Source: Sphingopyxis sp. H050
GTDB lineage: Bacteria; Pseudomonadota; Alphaproteobacteria; Sphingomonadales; Sphingomonadaceae
Length of the DNA stretch: 64,000 nt
Reading direction: 5' to 3'
NCBI RefSeq assembly: GCF_001468265.1
Contig: NZ_LNRZ01000001.1
Location: forward strand, 186,001-250,000
Shown here piece after piece: positions 8,461 through 18,401 of this stretch (position 1 is the first letter of the stretch; each line of letters starts with the position of its first letter). Under the pieces are notes generated by a model. The model worked only from the letters and a program-made list of their open reading frames with translations, was not told the origin of the DNA and made no database searches. A program made the position numbers and the translations under genes.

Positions 8461-11322
8461 ATGATCAAGCCGACCAATCTTAGCCGCGGTGCCAGCGTTC
8501 TCGCACTGGGCCTTGCGTCGATCGCCTTCATACCCGCCGCCGCGATGGCGCAGGACGAAACCGCCGCGCCAGCCGACGAGGCGAGCGGCGAGGGTGATAT
8601 CGTCGTGACCGGCTATTCGGCCAGTCTGCAGAGCGCGGTCAACGCCAAGAAAACACGCGACCAGGTGGTCGAATCGATTTCGGCCGAAGACATCGGCAAG
8701 CTGCCCGACGCATCGATCGCGGAATCGATCGCGCGCCTGCCCGGCCTGACCTCGCAGCGCGTCTCGGGCCGTTCGAACTCGATTTCGATCCGCGGCTTTG
8801 CGCCGGATTTTTCGACGACGTTGCTCAACGGCCGCGAGCAAACCTCGACCGGCGACAATCGGGCCGTCGAATATGACCAATATCCCTCCGAGGTCGTGAA
8901 CCAGGTCCTTGTCTACAAGACGCCGATGGCCTCGATCGTCGGACAGGGGCTTTCGGGAACCGTCGACCTGCGCACCATTCGCCCGCTCGACTATGGCAAG
9001 CGCGCCATCTCGATCGGCGCGCGCGGGACCTGGGCCGATCTTGGCAAGCTCAACGCAGGCTCGAAGAAATATGGCTACCGCGTGAGCGGCGTCTTCGTTG
9101 ATCAGTTCGCCAACGACACGCTCGGTGTGGCGCTTTCGGCTTCCTATGTCGACGAACCCTACCAGATCCAGGAATTCAACGCCTGGGGCTATGCCGGCGG
9201 CGGCACCGCTGCGAGCCCGGTGGTGATCGGGGGCTCGAAAAGCTATGCGACCTCGACCCAGCTAACGCGCCTCGGCCTTCAGGGAACGGTGCAATGGCGC
9301 CCGACGCCCAATTTCACTTCGACGTTCGACGCCTTCTATTCGGACTTCAAGGACGACCAGATCAAGCGCGGCATCGAGCTGCCGCTGGGCTTCGACGTCA
9401 ACAATGATCCCGCCAGCCCCAACGCCACCAAGCTGACGATCACCGATATCGATTCGAGCGGTCAGTTCGTGTTTGCGCGCGCCGGCCGCTTCTCGAACGT
9501 CGAGGGCGTCGTGCGCAACGACGTGTTCGAGCGCAATGCAAAGCTCTACAGCTTCGGTTGGAACAACCGCTGGGAAGGCGACGACGGCTGGAATGTCACG
9601 GCCGACATCAGCATGTCGAAAACCGACCGCAACGAACTGATCTTCGAAAGCAATGCCGGCACCGGGCGCGGCGCCGACGTCGGCGCGACCGACACTATCG
9701 GTTTCACCAGCGACCGCAACGGGACCATCTTCAGCCCCACCCTCAACTATGGCGACTATAACCTGATCCAGCTGACCAGCCCCTTGGGTTGGGGCGGGGA
9801 TCAGACGGGGGTCGACGGGCGCCGGATCCGCGGCGGCCAGGACGGCTATTACAACAACCGCATCATCAAGGACGAGCTCTGGCAATATCGCGTCGAAATC
9901 GAACGCGAGCTGGAGGGCTTCCTGCGCTCGGTGCAGTTCGGGGTCAATTATACCGATCGCAAAAAGAGCCTGACCCCGGATGAAGCCTTCGTCGGCCTCG
10001 TCGCCAACATCGACGGGCTGACGAGCGTGCCGATCCCCGACCAATATCGCCTCGGCACGACCAACCTGTCGTACCTCGGGCTCGGTCCGGTGGTCAGCTA
10101 TGATCCGCGCGACCTGCTCGCGGGCGGTATCTACCAGCTGGTGCCGAATCCCTATGGCGATGTGGTGGTCAAGGCCTATGACGTCTCCGAAAAGCTGATG
10201 ACCACCTATCTCCAGGCGAATATCGACCATGAGATGGGATCGTCGGTCCTCACCGGCAATTTCGGCGTCCAGGCGATCTTTACCGACCAGAATTCCAACG
10301 GTGCGACGGCCTCCTTCGCGGGAACCAATCCCAACGGGTCGCCGAACATCGTCGGCATCCCGCGCCGCGAGAGCACCGATTATATCGACGTGCTGCCCAG
10401 CCTGAACCTGTCGCTGCGCACCGCGAGCGATTTCGTGATCCGCGCCAGCGTGGCGCGCGAAATCATCCGTCCGCGCCTCGACGACCTAAAAGCCACGTTG
10501 AGCTATGGCACGACGGTCGGCGATCCGGGCAACATGGTCTGTCCGACGGGCCGCACCTGCGCCGTCGTCCGCGCCGGCGCAGGCAGCGCGGGCAATCCCG
10601 ACCTCCGCCCGTGGCGCGCCAACGCCGCCGACCTGACGTTCGAGAAATATTTCGGATCGAGGGGCTATCTTGCGGTGCAGCTGTTCTACAAGGATCTGAA
10701 AAGCTACATTTACAACCAAGAGACTCCGTTCGACTTCACCGGCTATCCGATCCAGGCACCGGGGAACGACGGCAACGGATTGCCCATCATCGTCAACTAT
10801 ATGGGCACGGTCAACGCGCCCATCAACGGCAAGGGCGGAAAGCTCTATGGCGTCGAACTTGCCGGCACGCTGCCGTTCGGCGAGATCGTCTCGGCGCTCG
10901 ACGGGTTCGGTGTGACCGGCGGCGCGTCCTATACCAAGACCAAGATCGCACCCACGCCCGGCGCGCCGGCGGAGGATATTCCGGGCTATTCGAAGTGGGT
11001 CGCGAATGGGACCGCCTATTTCGAAAAATGGGGCTTCAACTCGCGTGTCAGCGCCCGCTACCGCTCAAGCTTCATCGGCGAAGTGTCGGGCTTCGGCGGG
11101 GCTCGCGTCCGGCGGCGTGCGCGCCCCGAGATGATCATCGATGCCCAGATCGGCTATGATTTCCAGCCGGGCAGCGCGCTGGAAGGCCTGTCGATCTTCG
11201 TCCAGGGCCAGAACCTCACCGACGAACCCTTCGTCACCGACGATCCGCGCGATGCCCGGGCGGTCATCGATTATCAAACCTATGGCCGCCGCTTCCTCGC
11301 GGGTGCCTCGTTCAAATTCTGA
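8461..11322 (+). CDS. TonB-dependent receptor, probable maltodextrin transporter
   Basis: 953-residue outer-membrane active transporter. It has a signal peptide (cleaved near AMA-QDE), a short TonB-box-like region (GDIVVTGY), a plug domain (SISAEDIGKLPDASIAESI, NSISIRGF, STTLLNGRE) and a 22-strand-type barrel ending in FLAGASFKF with a C-terminal Phe. The plug matches the group of receptors accompanying tryptophan-halogenase-like genes in sphingomonads and Caulobacter, including the maltose receptor type. The ATG is preceded by AGGGGAG. It is first in the rightward arm of the maltodextrin regulon, behind a LacI-type operator; the substrate is inferred from the enzymes downstream. Confidence 0.93.
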   Translation: MIKPTNLSRGASVLALGLASIAFIPAAAMAQDETAAPADEASGEGDIVVTGYSASLQSAVNAKKTRDQVVESISAEDIGKLPDASIAESIARLPGLTSQRVSGRSNSISIRGFAPDFSTTLLNGREQTSTGDNRAVEYDQYPSEVVNQVLVYKTPMASIVGQGLSGTVDLRTIRPLDYGKRAISIGARGTWADLGKLNAGSKKYGYRVSGVFVDQFANDTLGVALSASYVDEPYQIQEFNAWGYAGGGTAASPVVIGGSKSYATSTQLTRLGLQGTVQWRPTPNFTSTFDAFYSDFKDDQIKRGIELPLGFDVNNDPASPNATKLTITDIDSSGQFVFARAGRFSNVEGVVRNDVFERNAKLYSFGWNNRWEGDDGWNVTADISMSKTDRNELIFESNAGTGRGADVGATDTIGFTSDRNGTIFSPTLNYGDYNLIQLTSPLGWGGDQTGVDGRRIRGGQDGYYNNRIIKDELWQYRVEIERELEGFLRSVQFGVNYTDRKKSLTPDEAFVGLVANIDGLTSVPIPDQYRLGTTNLSYLGLGPVVSYDPRDLLAGGIYQLVPNPYGDVVVKAYDVSEKLMTTYLQANIDHEMGSSVLTGNFGVQAIFTDQNSNGATASFAGTNPNGSPNIVGIPRRESTDYIDVLPSLNLSLRTASDFVIRASVAREIIRPRLDDLKATLSYGTTVGDPGNMVCPTGRTCAVVRAGAGSAGNPDLRPWRANAADLTFEKYFGSRGYLAVQLFYKDLKSYIYNQETPFDFTGYPIQAPGNDGNGLPIIVNYMGTVNAPINGKGGKLYGVELAGTLPFGEIVSALDGFGVTGGASYTKTKIAPTPGAPAEDIPGYSKWVANGTAYFEKWGFNSRVSARYRSSFIGEVSGFGGARVRRRARPEMIIDAQIGYDFQPGSALEGLSIFVQGQNLTDEPFVTDDPRDARAVIDYQTYGRRFLAGASFKF

Positions 11323-11332
11323 TCCCTCCCTT

Positions 11333-11364
11333 GATGGGGGCGGCAGGGTCGCGCCGCCCCCATC
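11333..11364 (+). terminator. Strong hairpin between TonB receptor and halogenase-like gene
   Basis: GATGGGGGCGG (11333-11343), 10-base loop, CCGCCCCCATC (11354-11364): an 11-bp perfect, very GC-rich stem 10 bases after the receptor stop. Only a weak T run follows (ATCTTGTTG), so it may be a partial terminator or an mRNA-stabilising stem that keeps receptor mRNA above the enzymes. Confidence 0.6.
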
Positions 11365-11406
11365 ATCTTGTTGCGCCGCGGGCGCAGCACTGATCAAAGG
11401 ATCGCC

Positions 11407-12903
11407 ATGCGGTTGATCATCATCGGCGGAGGCACGGCAGGCTGGATGGCGGCTGCTTGCCTGCGCCGGTTCCTGCCTCGGCAATGGTCGGTTCGGCTCG
11501 TCGAATCCGATGCCATCGGAACCGTGGGTGTCGGCGAAGCGACGATCCCGCAGATCCGCCTGTTCAACGAGGCGCTCGGCATCGACGAGGAGGCGTTTCT
11601 CGCCGCGACGCGCGGCACGATCAAGCTCGGCATCGAATTCGCCGACTGGGGCGGCCGCGGTGAGCGCTATATGCATGCGTTCGGGGCCGTGGGACGCGGA
11701 CTCGGGCTGCTCGAATTTCACCATTATTGGCTTCGCGGCCGGGCGGCGGGCATCGCGGCCCCGCTCGGCGCCTATTCGCTCAACGAACAGGCCGCGCGTG
11801 CCCTGCGCATGCAGCGCGGCGCGCCGCGGACCTCGCCGCACCTTCTTGAAATGCCCTACGCCTATCATTTCGACGCCGGGCTTTACGCGGCCTTTCTCCG
11901 CCGCCGCGCGGAGGCGAGCGGGGTCGAGCGGATCGAGGGCAAGATCGCCGACGTGAAGCTGGATGGCGGAAGCGGGGATGTGACCGGGGTGACACTCGAC
12001 GATGGTCGCACGCTCGACGGCGATTTTTTCATCGACTGTTCTGGGTTTCGGGGCCTGCTGATCGAAGAGGCGCTCGGGACCGGCTACGACGATTGGTCGC
12101 ACTGGCTGATCAACGACCGCGCCATCGCCGTTCCCTGCGCGCACGGCGCCGTAGCGCAGCAGCCCTGGACGACCGCGACCGCCCGCGACGCCGGTTGGCA
12201 ATGGCGGATCCCGTTGCAGCACCGGATCGGGAACGGCTATGTCTATTCCTCGGCGCACCTCTCGGACGAGGACGCGCTCGCGACCTTGCTTGCCGGCCTC
12301 GATGGGCCCTCGCAGGCCGAGCCCAATCGCCTGCGCTTCACCAGTGGCAAGCGCCGCCGGATGTGGAACCGCAACGTGGTGGCGCTCGGTCTGGCGGCCG
12401 GTTTTATGGAGCCGCTCGAATCGACCAGCATTCATCTTGTCCAGTCGGGCATTTCGCGGCTGATCAAACTGTTGCCGGCGGGCAACTGCGATCCGGCGGT
12501 GGCGGCCGAATTCAATCGGCAGAGCGATTTCGAATGGGAGCGCATCCGCGATTTCATCATCCTCCATTTTCACGCGACCGCGCGCCGCGATACGCCCTAT
12601 TGGCGCGATCGCGCGGCTATGGACCTGCCAGACACGCTTGCGGCAAAATTAGAATTGTACCGGGCGCAGGGGCTCATCGTGCGCGAGCATGAGGAGCTGT
12701 TCACGGAGTCGGGCTGGCTGCAGGTTCTCGCCGGCCAAGGCGTCGAAGCGCGGCGCTGGCATCCGCTCGCCGACAGCATCGACCCGGCGGATCTCGGGCA
12801 GTTTCTTGCAGCCCAGCTGCTCCTGATCGAACGCGAGGTCGCCCAGATGCAAAGCTATGACCGCTTCCTTTCGGCGGTGCGTCCGGAAGGCGTTACGGCA
12901 TGA
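11407..12903 (+). CDS. Tryptophan-halogenase-family flavoprotein (first copy)
   Basis: 498-residue FAD-binding protein of the PrnA-type flavin-dependent halogenase family. The dinucleotide motif GGGTAGWM is at the N terminus; WQWRIP matches the family WxWxIP motif; K73 (TIKLGIEF) and E335 (FMEPLES) align by context with the PrnA catalytic Lys79 and Glu346. The frame opens at 11368, but the ATG at 11407 starts directly at the flavin fold and has AAAGGA five bases upstream. It sits inside a sugar operon and overlaps the next gene by ATGA. True halogenation is unproven; the substrate in such receptor-linked copies is unknown. Confidence 0.85.
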   Translation: MRLIIIGGGTAGWMAAACLRRFLPRQWSVRLVESDAIGTVGVGEATIPQIRLFNEALGIDEEAFLAATRGTIKLGIEFADWGGRGERYMHAFGAVGRGLGLLEFHHYWLRGRAAGIAAPLGAYSLNEQAARALRMQRGAPRTSPHLLEMPYAYHFDAGLYAAFLRRRAEASGVERIEGKIADVKLDGGSGDVTGVTLDDGRTLDGDFFIDCSGFRGLLIEEALGTGYDDWSHWLINDRAIAVPCAHGAVAQQPWTTATARDAGWQWRIPLQHRIGNGYVYSSAHLSDEDALATLLAGLDGPSQAEPNRLRFTSGKRRRMWNRNVVALGLAAGFMEPLESTSIHLVQSGISRLIKLLPAGNCDPAVAAEFNRQSDFEWERIRDFIILHFHATARRDTPYWRDRAAMDLPDTLAAKLELYRAQGLIVREHEELFTESGWLQVLAGQGVEARRWHPLADSIDPADLGQFLAAQLLLIEREVAQMQSYDRFLSAVRPEGVTA

Positions 12904-14702
12904 TCCGCCGTCTCGCGTCGTTGGCGCTGCTCCTCGCGCCGCTGTCCTGCGCGGCGCAATCCGGCGATGCACGCACGCGGCCTATCACCGACGATGTGAT
13001 CTATTTCGTGCTTCCCGACCGCTTCGAGAACGGCGATCCAGCGAACGATCGCGGCGGCCTCGCGGGTGACCGGCTGGCGACGGGGTATGATCGTGCCGCC
13101 AAGGGCTTTTATCATGGCGGCGACCTGGCAGGGCTCATCAAACGGCTCGACTATATCGAAGGCCTCGGCGCGACCGCCATCTGGTTCGCACCGGTCTTTC
13201 GCAACAAGCCGGTGCAGGGGCCGAAAGGCGACGAGAGCGCCGGATACCATGGCTATTGGGTCACGGACTTCACCCGCGTCGATCCGCACTTCGGGTCGAA
13301 CGCGGACTTCAAGGCTTTCGTGGACGCGGCGCATGCGCGCGGCATGAAAGTCTATATGGACATTATCACCAACCACACCGCCGATGTGATCCGCTACCGC
13401 GAGGGCGATGCAAACGGCTATCGCTACCGCAGTCTGGGCGACTATCCCTTCTCGCGGCGCGGCGGCCTTGACGGACCGGCGATCAACCCCGGCTTTGCGG
13501 GCGACCATGACCCCGATCCCGAAAATTGGTCGAAGCTGGTCGATCCTTCCTTCGCCTACACGCCGTTCATTCCCAAGGGCGAGGAGAAGGCCAAGGTGCC
13601 CTCGTGGCTGAACGATCCGCGGCTGTATCACAACCGCGGCAACAGCGACTGGATAGGAGAATCGGCTCTTTACGGGGACTTCGCCGGTCTCGACGACCTG
13701 GCCACCGAAAATCCGAAAGTCGTGCAGGGATTCATCGATATCTATGGTCGCTGGATCGATGAGTTCGGCATCGACGGCTTTCGGATCGACACCGCCAAGC
13801 ATGTGAACCCCGAGTTCTGGCAGGCCTTTGTGCCGGCTATGCAGGCACGCGCCAAGGCACGCGGCATCGCCAATTTCCATATTTTCGGCGAGGTCTACAT
13901 CGACGCGCTCGATCCCGGCGCGCTCGCCTGGTACACGCATGCTGCGGGCCTGCCGGCCGTGCTCGACTTCGCGTTCGCCCGCGCGGCGATCGACGCGGTG
14001 AGCGGCACGAAGGGGACCGACCAGTTCGCCCGCCTTTTCGACGGCGATCTGCTGTACAAGGGCGGGGCGAACGCGGCTCTCACGCTGCCAACCTTTCTTG
14101 GCAATCACGACATGGGCCGCTTCGCAACCTTCGTCCGGGCGGCCAACCCGCGGGCAAGCGAAGCCGAACTGCTTCAGCGTCTGAAGCTCGGCCACAGCCT
14201 GATGCTGACCCTGCGCGGACTGCCGACGATCTATTATGGCGACGAACAGGGCTTTGTGTCGGACGGCAACGATCAACTCGCGCGCGAGGACATGTTCGCC
14301 TCGAAGGTCGCGATCTACAACGACAATGACCTGATCGGGACGGACGCCACGACGGCGGACGCGAACTTCGACACCGCCCACCCGCTCTATCGCCACATCG
14401 CCGCGCTCAGCGCTATCCGCCGCGCCAATCCGGCGCTGATGCGGGGCGCGACCAAAATACGCGCGATGTCTGACAAGCCCGGCCTGCTCGCGGTGTCGCG
14501 CTTCGACCCTGAAACCGGCCGCGAAATCATTCTGGCCTTCAACACGTCTGCAGCCCCGTTGTCGGCGAACATCCCGGTGGATATCAAAACACGCACGCTC
14601 ACCCCGTTGCTGGGTGTGTGTCCGTCGGCGGTGTCGGCTCCGGGCAGCCTTTCCCTTTCCATCCCGGCTTTCGGCAGCATCATTTGCCGTGCCAGCGAAT
14701 AA
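12900..14702 (+). CDS. Exported GH13 alpha-amylase
   Basis: 600-residue alpha-amylase-family hydrolase with an N-terminal signal sequence (MIRRLASLALLLAPLSCAAQ); the Cys there does not follow a good lipobox, so lipoprotein status is doubtful. GH13 regions: MDIITNHTADVIRY, DGFRIDTAKH (nucleophile D297), IFGEVY (acid/base E331), LGNHDMGR (D404). A C-terminal beta domain follows (GREIILAFNTSAAPL). The ATG overlaps the halogenase stop (ATGA). It would cleave alpha-glucans in the periplasm or outside the cell. It differs clearly from the 470-residue amylase of the leftward arm, so the locus has two exported GH13 enzymes. Confidence 0.93.
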   Translation: MIRRLASLALLLAPLSCAAQSGDARTRPITDDVIYFVLPDRFENGDPANDRGGLAGDRLATGYDRAAKGFYHGGDLAGLIKRLDYIEGLGATAIWFAPVFRNKPVQGPKGDESAGYHGYWVTDFTRVDPHFGSNADFKAFVDAAHARGMKVYMDIITNHTADVIRYREGDANGYRYRSLGDYPFSRRGGLDGPAINPGFAGDHDPDPENWSKLVDPSFAYTPFIPKGEEKAKVPSWLNDPRLYHNRGNSDWIGESALYGDFAGLDDLATENPKVVQGFIDIYGRWIDEFGIDGFRIDTAKHVNPEFWQAFVPAMQARAKARGIANFHIFGEVYIDALDPGALAWYTHAAGLPAVLDFAFARAAIDAVSGTKGTDQFARLFDGDLLYKGGANAALTLPTFLGNHDMGRFATFVRAANPRASEAELLQRLKLGHSLMLTLRGLPTIYYGDEQGFVSDGNDQLAREDMFASKVAIYNDNDLIGTDATTADANFDTAHPLYRHIAALSAIRRANPALMRGATKIRAMSDKPGLLAVSRFDPETGREIILAFNTSAAPLSANIPVDIKTRTLTPLLGVCPSAVSAPGSLSLSIPAFGSIICRASE

Positions 14703-14712
14703 GCGAACCCAC

Positions 14713-16356
14713 GTGACGACCGACCAGACTCTTGCCGCGTATCCCGTTTCGTCCGCCGACGCCGACGAATGGTGGCGCGGCGCCGTTATCTATCAGATTT
14801 ATCCGCGCAGCTTCGCCGATTCGAACGGCGATGGCATCGGCGATCTCGCCGGCATCACCGCGCGGCTGGACTATGTCGCCTCGCTCGGCGTGGATGCGAT
14901 CTGGCTGTCCCCTTTCTATCCATCGCCGATGGACGACTTCGGGTACGACATCGCCGACTATTGCGGCGTTGATCCGATCTTCGGTTCGCTCGCCGATTTC
15001 GATGCGCTGGTCGCGCGGGCGCATGACCTCGGTCTCAAAGTGACCACCGATCTCGTGTTCGCCCATACCTCGGACCGCCACGCCTGGTTCGGCGAAAGCC
15101 GCGCGAGCCGCGACAATGGGCGGGCCGACTGGTATGTGTGGGCTGACCCGCGCGACGACGGCACGCCCCCGACCAACTGGCAGTCGGTGTTCGGCGGTCC
15201 GGCCTGGACGTGGGATGCACGGCGCGGCCAATATTATCTTCACAATTTCCTTGGCTCGCAGCCACAGCTCAACGGGCACAACCCCGATGTCCAGGATGCG
15301 CTTCTCGACGTCGTGCGCTTCTGGCTCGATCGCGGCGTCGACGGCTTTCGCATCGATGCGATCAATTTTTCGATGCACGATCCGGACCTGCGCGACAACC
15401 CGCCCGCGCCGCCGTCAAACAAGGTTCGGACGCGGCCGTTCGACTTCCAGCAGAAAATCTATAACCAGTCCCACCCCGACATCCCGCTGTTCCTCGAACG
15501 CATCCGCGCCCTGACCGATCGCTATCAGGACCGCTTCACGGTGGCGGAGGTCGGCGGCGACGACGCCGTGCGCGAAATGAAGCTGTTCACCGCGGGTGAG
15601 CACCGCCTCAACAGCGCCTATGGCTTCGACTTTCTCTATGCTGACCGCCTGACGCCTCAGCTCGTGCGGGAAGCGGCGGAGCAGTGGCCCGACACGCCGG
15701 GCACGGGGTGGCCGAGCTGGGCGTTCGAAAATCACGACGCGCCGCGCGCGGTGTCGCGCTGGACCCCGCCCGGCGTCGACGCGGCGTCCTTCGCGCGCAT
15801 GAAGATGGCGCTGCTGTGCGCGCTGCGCGGCAATATCATCATCTACAATGGCGAGGAACTTGGGCTCGATCAGGTCGACATTCCGTTCGAGCTGGTCAAG
15901 GACCCCGAAGCGCTGAAAAACTGGCCGCTGACGCTGTCACGCGACGGCGCACGCACCCCGCTGCCATGGACTGCGACGGCGCAACATGCCGGCTTCTCGA
16001 GCGGCGATCCCTGGCTTCCGCTCGGTCCGGCGCACGGGACGCTCGCGGTTGATCGACAGGAAGCCGATCCGGGCTCCTTGCTTCATCTGACGCGAAAGCT
16101 CGTGGCGCTGCGGCGCGCCCATCCTGCGCTCAGGCGCGGTCGTAACGAGCGCTGGGTGGCGGATGGCGACCTGCTGGCGTTCGACCGTGTCGCCGACGGC
16201 GACCGGGTGCGATGCCTCTTCAACCTGGGCAGCGATCGGATCGATATCGCGCGCTACGCCGACGTCGGCACGCCGGTCGCCGCCCTGAATGGCGCGGACC
16301 GGCAATGGCTGCCGGCAAGCGGCGCGCTCTGGCTGCAAATCGAAGGAACCGACTGA
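14713..16356 (+). CDS. Cytoplasmic GH13 alpha-glucosidase
   Basis: Oligo-1,6/alpha-glucosidase type GH13 (subfamily 23-like), releasing glucose from maltose and maltodextrins. The start region WWRGAVIYQIYPRSFADSNGDGIGDL is diagnostic; the triad is D215 (GFRIDAINF), E279 (VAEVGG) and D342 (FENHDAP). No signal peptide. The frame extends back to 14614 over the end of the amylase gene, but those 33 residues look like out-of-frame coding; the GTG at 14713, 10 bases after the amylase stop, gives 547 residues, the usual length. No good ribosome site is visible, so coupling to the amylase is likely. Confidence 0.92.
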   Translation: MTTDQTLAAYPVSSADADEWWRGAVIYQIYPRSFADSNGDGIGDLAGITARLDYVASLGVDAIWLSPFYPSPMDDFGYDIADYCGVDPIFGSLADFDALVARAHDLGLKVTTDLVFAHTSDRHAWFGESRASRDNGRADWYVWADPRDDGTPPTNWQSVFGGPAWTWDARRGQYYLHNFLGSQPQLNGHNPDVQDALLDVVRFWLDRGVDGFRIDAINFSMHDPDLRDNPPAPPSNKVRTRPFDFQQKIYNQSHPDIPLFLERIRALTDRYQDRFTVAEVGGDDAVREMKLFTAGEHRLNSAYGFDFLYADRLTPQLVREAAEQWPDTPGTGWPSWAFENHDAPRAVSRWTPPGVDAASFARMKMALLCALRGNIIIYNGEELGLDQVDIPFELVKDPEALKNWPLTLSRDGARTPLPWTATAQHAGFSSGDPWLPLGPAHGTLAVDRQEADPGSLLHLTRKLVALRRAHPALRRGRNERWVADGDLLAFDRVADGDRVRCLFNLGSDRIDIARYADVGTPVAALNGADRQWLPASGALWLQIEGTD

Positions 16357-18401
16357 TGACTGTCCGCATGGCTCTCTCCCTGCTGCTGGCGCTCGTGCCC
16401 GCGTCTGCGTTCGCGCAAGCGGCGCCGCGGGCTGAGACCGCGGCATCGCCCGACGGCAGCATTGTCCTCACTGTTTCGACCGACAACGACGGCCGTCCGA
16501 CCTGGTCGATCTCACGCCGCGGCAAGTTGCTTATCGCTCCGTCGAAGCTAGGCTTCATTCTGACTGATGGCATTGGCCTGCAGCGCGGTTTCGCGATCGA
16601 TACGGTCGAACGCGCCCGCGCCAGTTCACGGTGGGAGCAGCCCTGGGGCGAACGGCGCTTCGTGCACGATGTGCACAACGAGCTGCTCGTCCGGCTCCGC
16701 CAGGATGCCAGCTGGGGCGGCCATGCGATGAACGTCCGCTTCCGCCTGTTCGATGACGGCATCGGCTTTCGCTATGAACTGCCAACGCAGCCCGGGCTTG
16801 CGACCGCGCGGATCGCCGATGAATTCACCGAGTTCGACATCGTGCCCAAGGGGACGGCCTGGTGGATCACGGGCGGTGAGTGGAACCGTTACGAGCAGGT
16901 CTATCAAAAGACGCCGATCGAGGCGGTTGCAACGGCCCACACGCCGATCACGATGCGGCTCGACGACGGCACGCATCTCTCGTTCCACGAAGCGGCGCTC
17001 GTCGACTATGCCGGCATGTGGTTCAAGCGTGCCGAGGGTCAGAAGTTCCGCGCGACGCTGTCCCCGTCCTCGCGGGGACCTCGTGTGGTGCGCGACCTGC
17101 CTTTCGCAACGCCGTGGCGCACGGTCCGCATCGCCGACACCGCGGCCGGCCTGGTGGAAAGCGACCTTGAGCTGAACCTCAACGAGCCGAACAAGCTCGG
17201 CGACGTGAGCTGGGTCAAGCCGATGAAATATATTGGCATCTGGTGGGGGATGATCCGCGGCGACTGGAGCTGGGCGGAAGGGCCGCGTCATGGCGCCACG
17301 ACGGCGCGAACCAAGCAATATATCGATTTTGCGGCCAAGCATGGCTTCGGCGGCGTGCTTGTCGAGGGGTGGAACAAGGGCTGGGACGGCAATTGGTTCG
17401 GCCATGGCGATCGCTTCAGCTTCACTCAGCCGACCGCCGATTTCGACCTCGCGGGAGTCACCGACTATGCGCGCAAGAAGGGCGTGACCCTGATCGGGCA
17501 TCACGAAACCGGCGGCAATATCGCGGTTTACGAAGCGCAACTCGACGACGCGATGAAGCTCTACGCCCGGCTGGGTGTCCGGGCGGTGAAGACCGGCTAT
17601 GTCGCCGATGCCGGGGGAATTATTGCGCCGGGCGACGCGCCGGGCGAGACCCGCATGGAATGGCACGACGGCCAGCGGCAGGTGCAGCATCATCTGAAGG
17701 TCGTCGAGACCGCAGCGAAATACCGGATCGCGGTCAATCCGCACGAGCCGGTAAAGGACACGGGCCTGCGGCGCACTTACCCCAATTGGGTCGCGCGCGA
17801 GGGCGCGCGCGGCATGGAGTATAATGCGTGGGGCGCCTTCGCAAACGACCCCGATCACGAACCGACTTTGGTCTATACGCGCATGCTGTCGGGCCCGATG
17901 GACTTCACGCCGGGGGTGCTCAGCCTCGAAGGCGCGAACAAGGCGCCGCTCGCCTCGACGCTCGCGAAGCAGCTCGGTCTCTATCTCGCCATCTACTCGC
18001 CCATCCAGATGGCGGCGGACTTTATCGAGAATCTCGAGGCGCATCCGCGCGAGCTCGACTTTATCGCCAAGGTGCCGGCCGATTGGTCAGAGAGCAGGCT
18101 GATCGCCGGCGAAGTCGGCGACTATGCGATCTTTGCCCGCAAGGACCGCGCCAGCGCCGACTGGTATGTCGGCGGCGTGAACGATGCGACCGAACGCACG
18201 CTGACGTTGCAGTTCGACTTCCTCGACCCCGGCAAGACTTACACCGCGACGATCTACAAGGACGGCGACGGCGCGACCTATCTCACCGATGCCCGGCATC
18301 GCATCGCCTATGACACGATCCGCGTGAAACGCGGCGACACCTACCGGCTGTGGCTGGCGCCGGGCGGCGGAGCGGCAATGCGTCTCCATCCGGGGCGATG
18401 A
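16356..18401 (+). CDS. Exported GH97 alpha-glucosidase (SusB-like)
   Basis: 681-residue glycoside hydrolase family 97 enzyme with a signal peptide (ends AFA-QAAP). An N-terminal beta-sandwich is followed by a (beta/alpha)8 barrel. Putative active-site glutamates are E384 (GHHETGGN), E464 (VNPHEPVKDTGLRRTYPN) and E488 (RGMEYNAW); the E464-E488 spacing of 24 equals that of Glu508-Glu532 in SusB, suggesting the inverting alpha-glucosidase type. The ATG at 16356 overlaps the preceding stop (TGATG), which rejects the 48-residue upstream extension. Expected in the periplasm, taking glucose from maltooligosaccharides brought in by the TonB receptor. Confidence 0.92.
   Translation: MTVRMALSLLLALVPASAFAQAAPRAETAASPDGSIVLTVSTDNDGRPTWSISRRGKLLIAPSKLGFILTDGIGLQRGFAIDTVERARASSRWEQPWGERRFVHDVHNELLVRLRQDASWGGHAMNVRFRLFDDGIGFRYELPTQPGLATARIADEFTEFDIVPKGTAWWITGGEWNRYEQVYQKTPIEAVATAHTPITMRLDDGTHLSFHEAALVDYAGMWFKRAEGQKFRATLSPSSRGPRVVRDLPFATPWRTVRIADTAAGLVESDLELNLNEPNKLGDVSWVKPMKYIGIWWGMIRGDWSWAEGPRHGATTARTKQYIDFAAKHGFGGVLVEGWNKGWDGNWFGHGDRFSFTQPTADFDLAGVTDYARKKGVTLIGHHETGGNIAVYEAQLDDAMKLYARLGVRAVKTGYVADAGGIIAPGDAPGETRMEWHDGQRQVQHHLKVVETAAKYRIAVNPHEPVKDTGLRRTYPNWVAREGARGMEYNAWGAFANDPDHEPTLVYTRMLSGPMDFTPGVLSLEGANKAPLASTLAKQLGLYLAIYSPIQMAADFIENLEAHPRELDFIAKVPADWSESRLIAGEVGDYAIFARKDRASADWYVGGVNDATERTLTLQFDFLDPGKTYTATIYKDGDGATYLTDARHRIAYDTIRVKRGDTYRLWLAPGGGAAMRLHPGR

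Noticed and set aside
12900-12960. Lipoprotein signal in the second amylase.
   Set aside because: The Cys in APLSCAAQ follows Pro-Leu-Ser, which lacks the Leu at -3 of a lipobox; an ordinary signal peptide is as likely.
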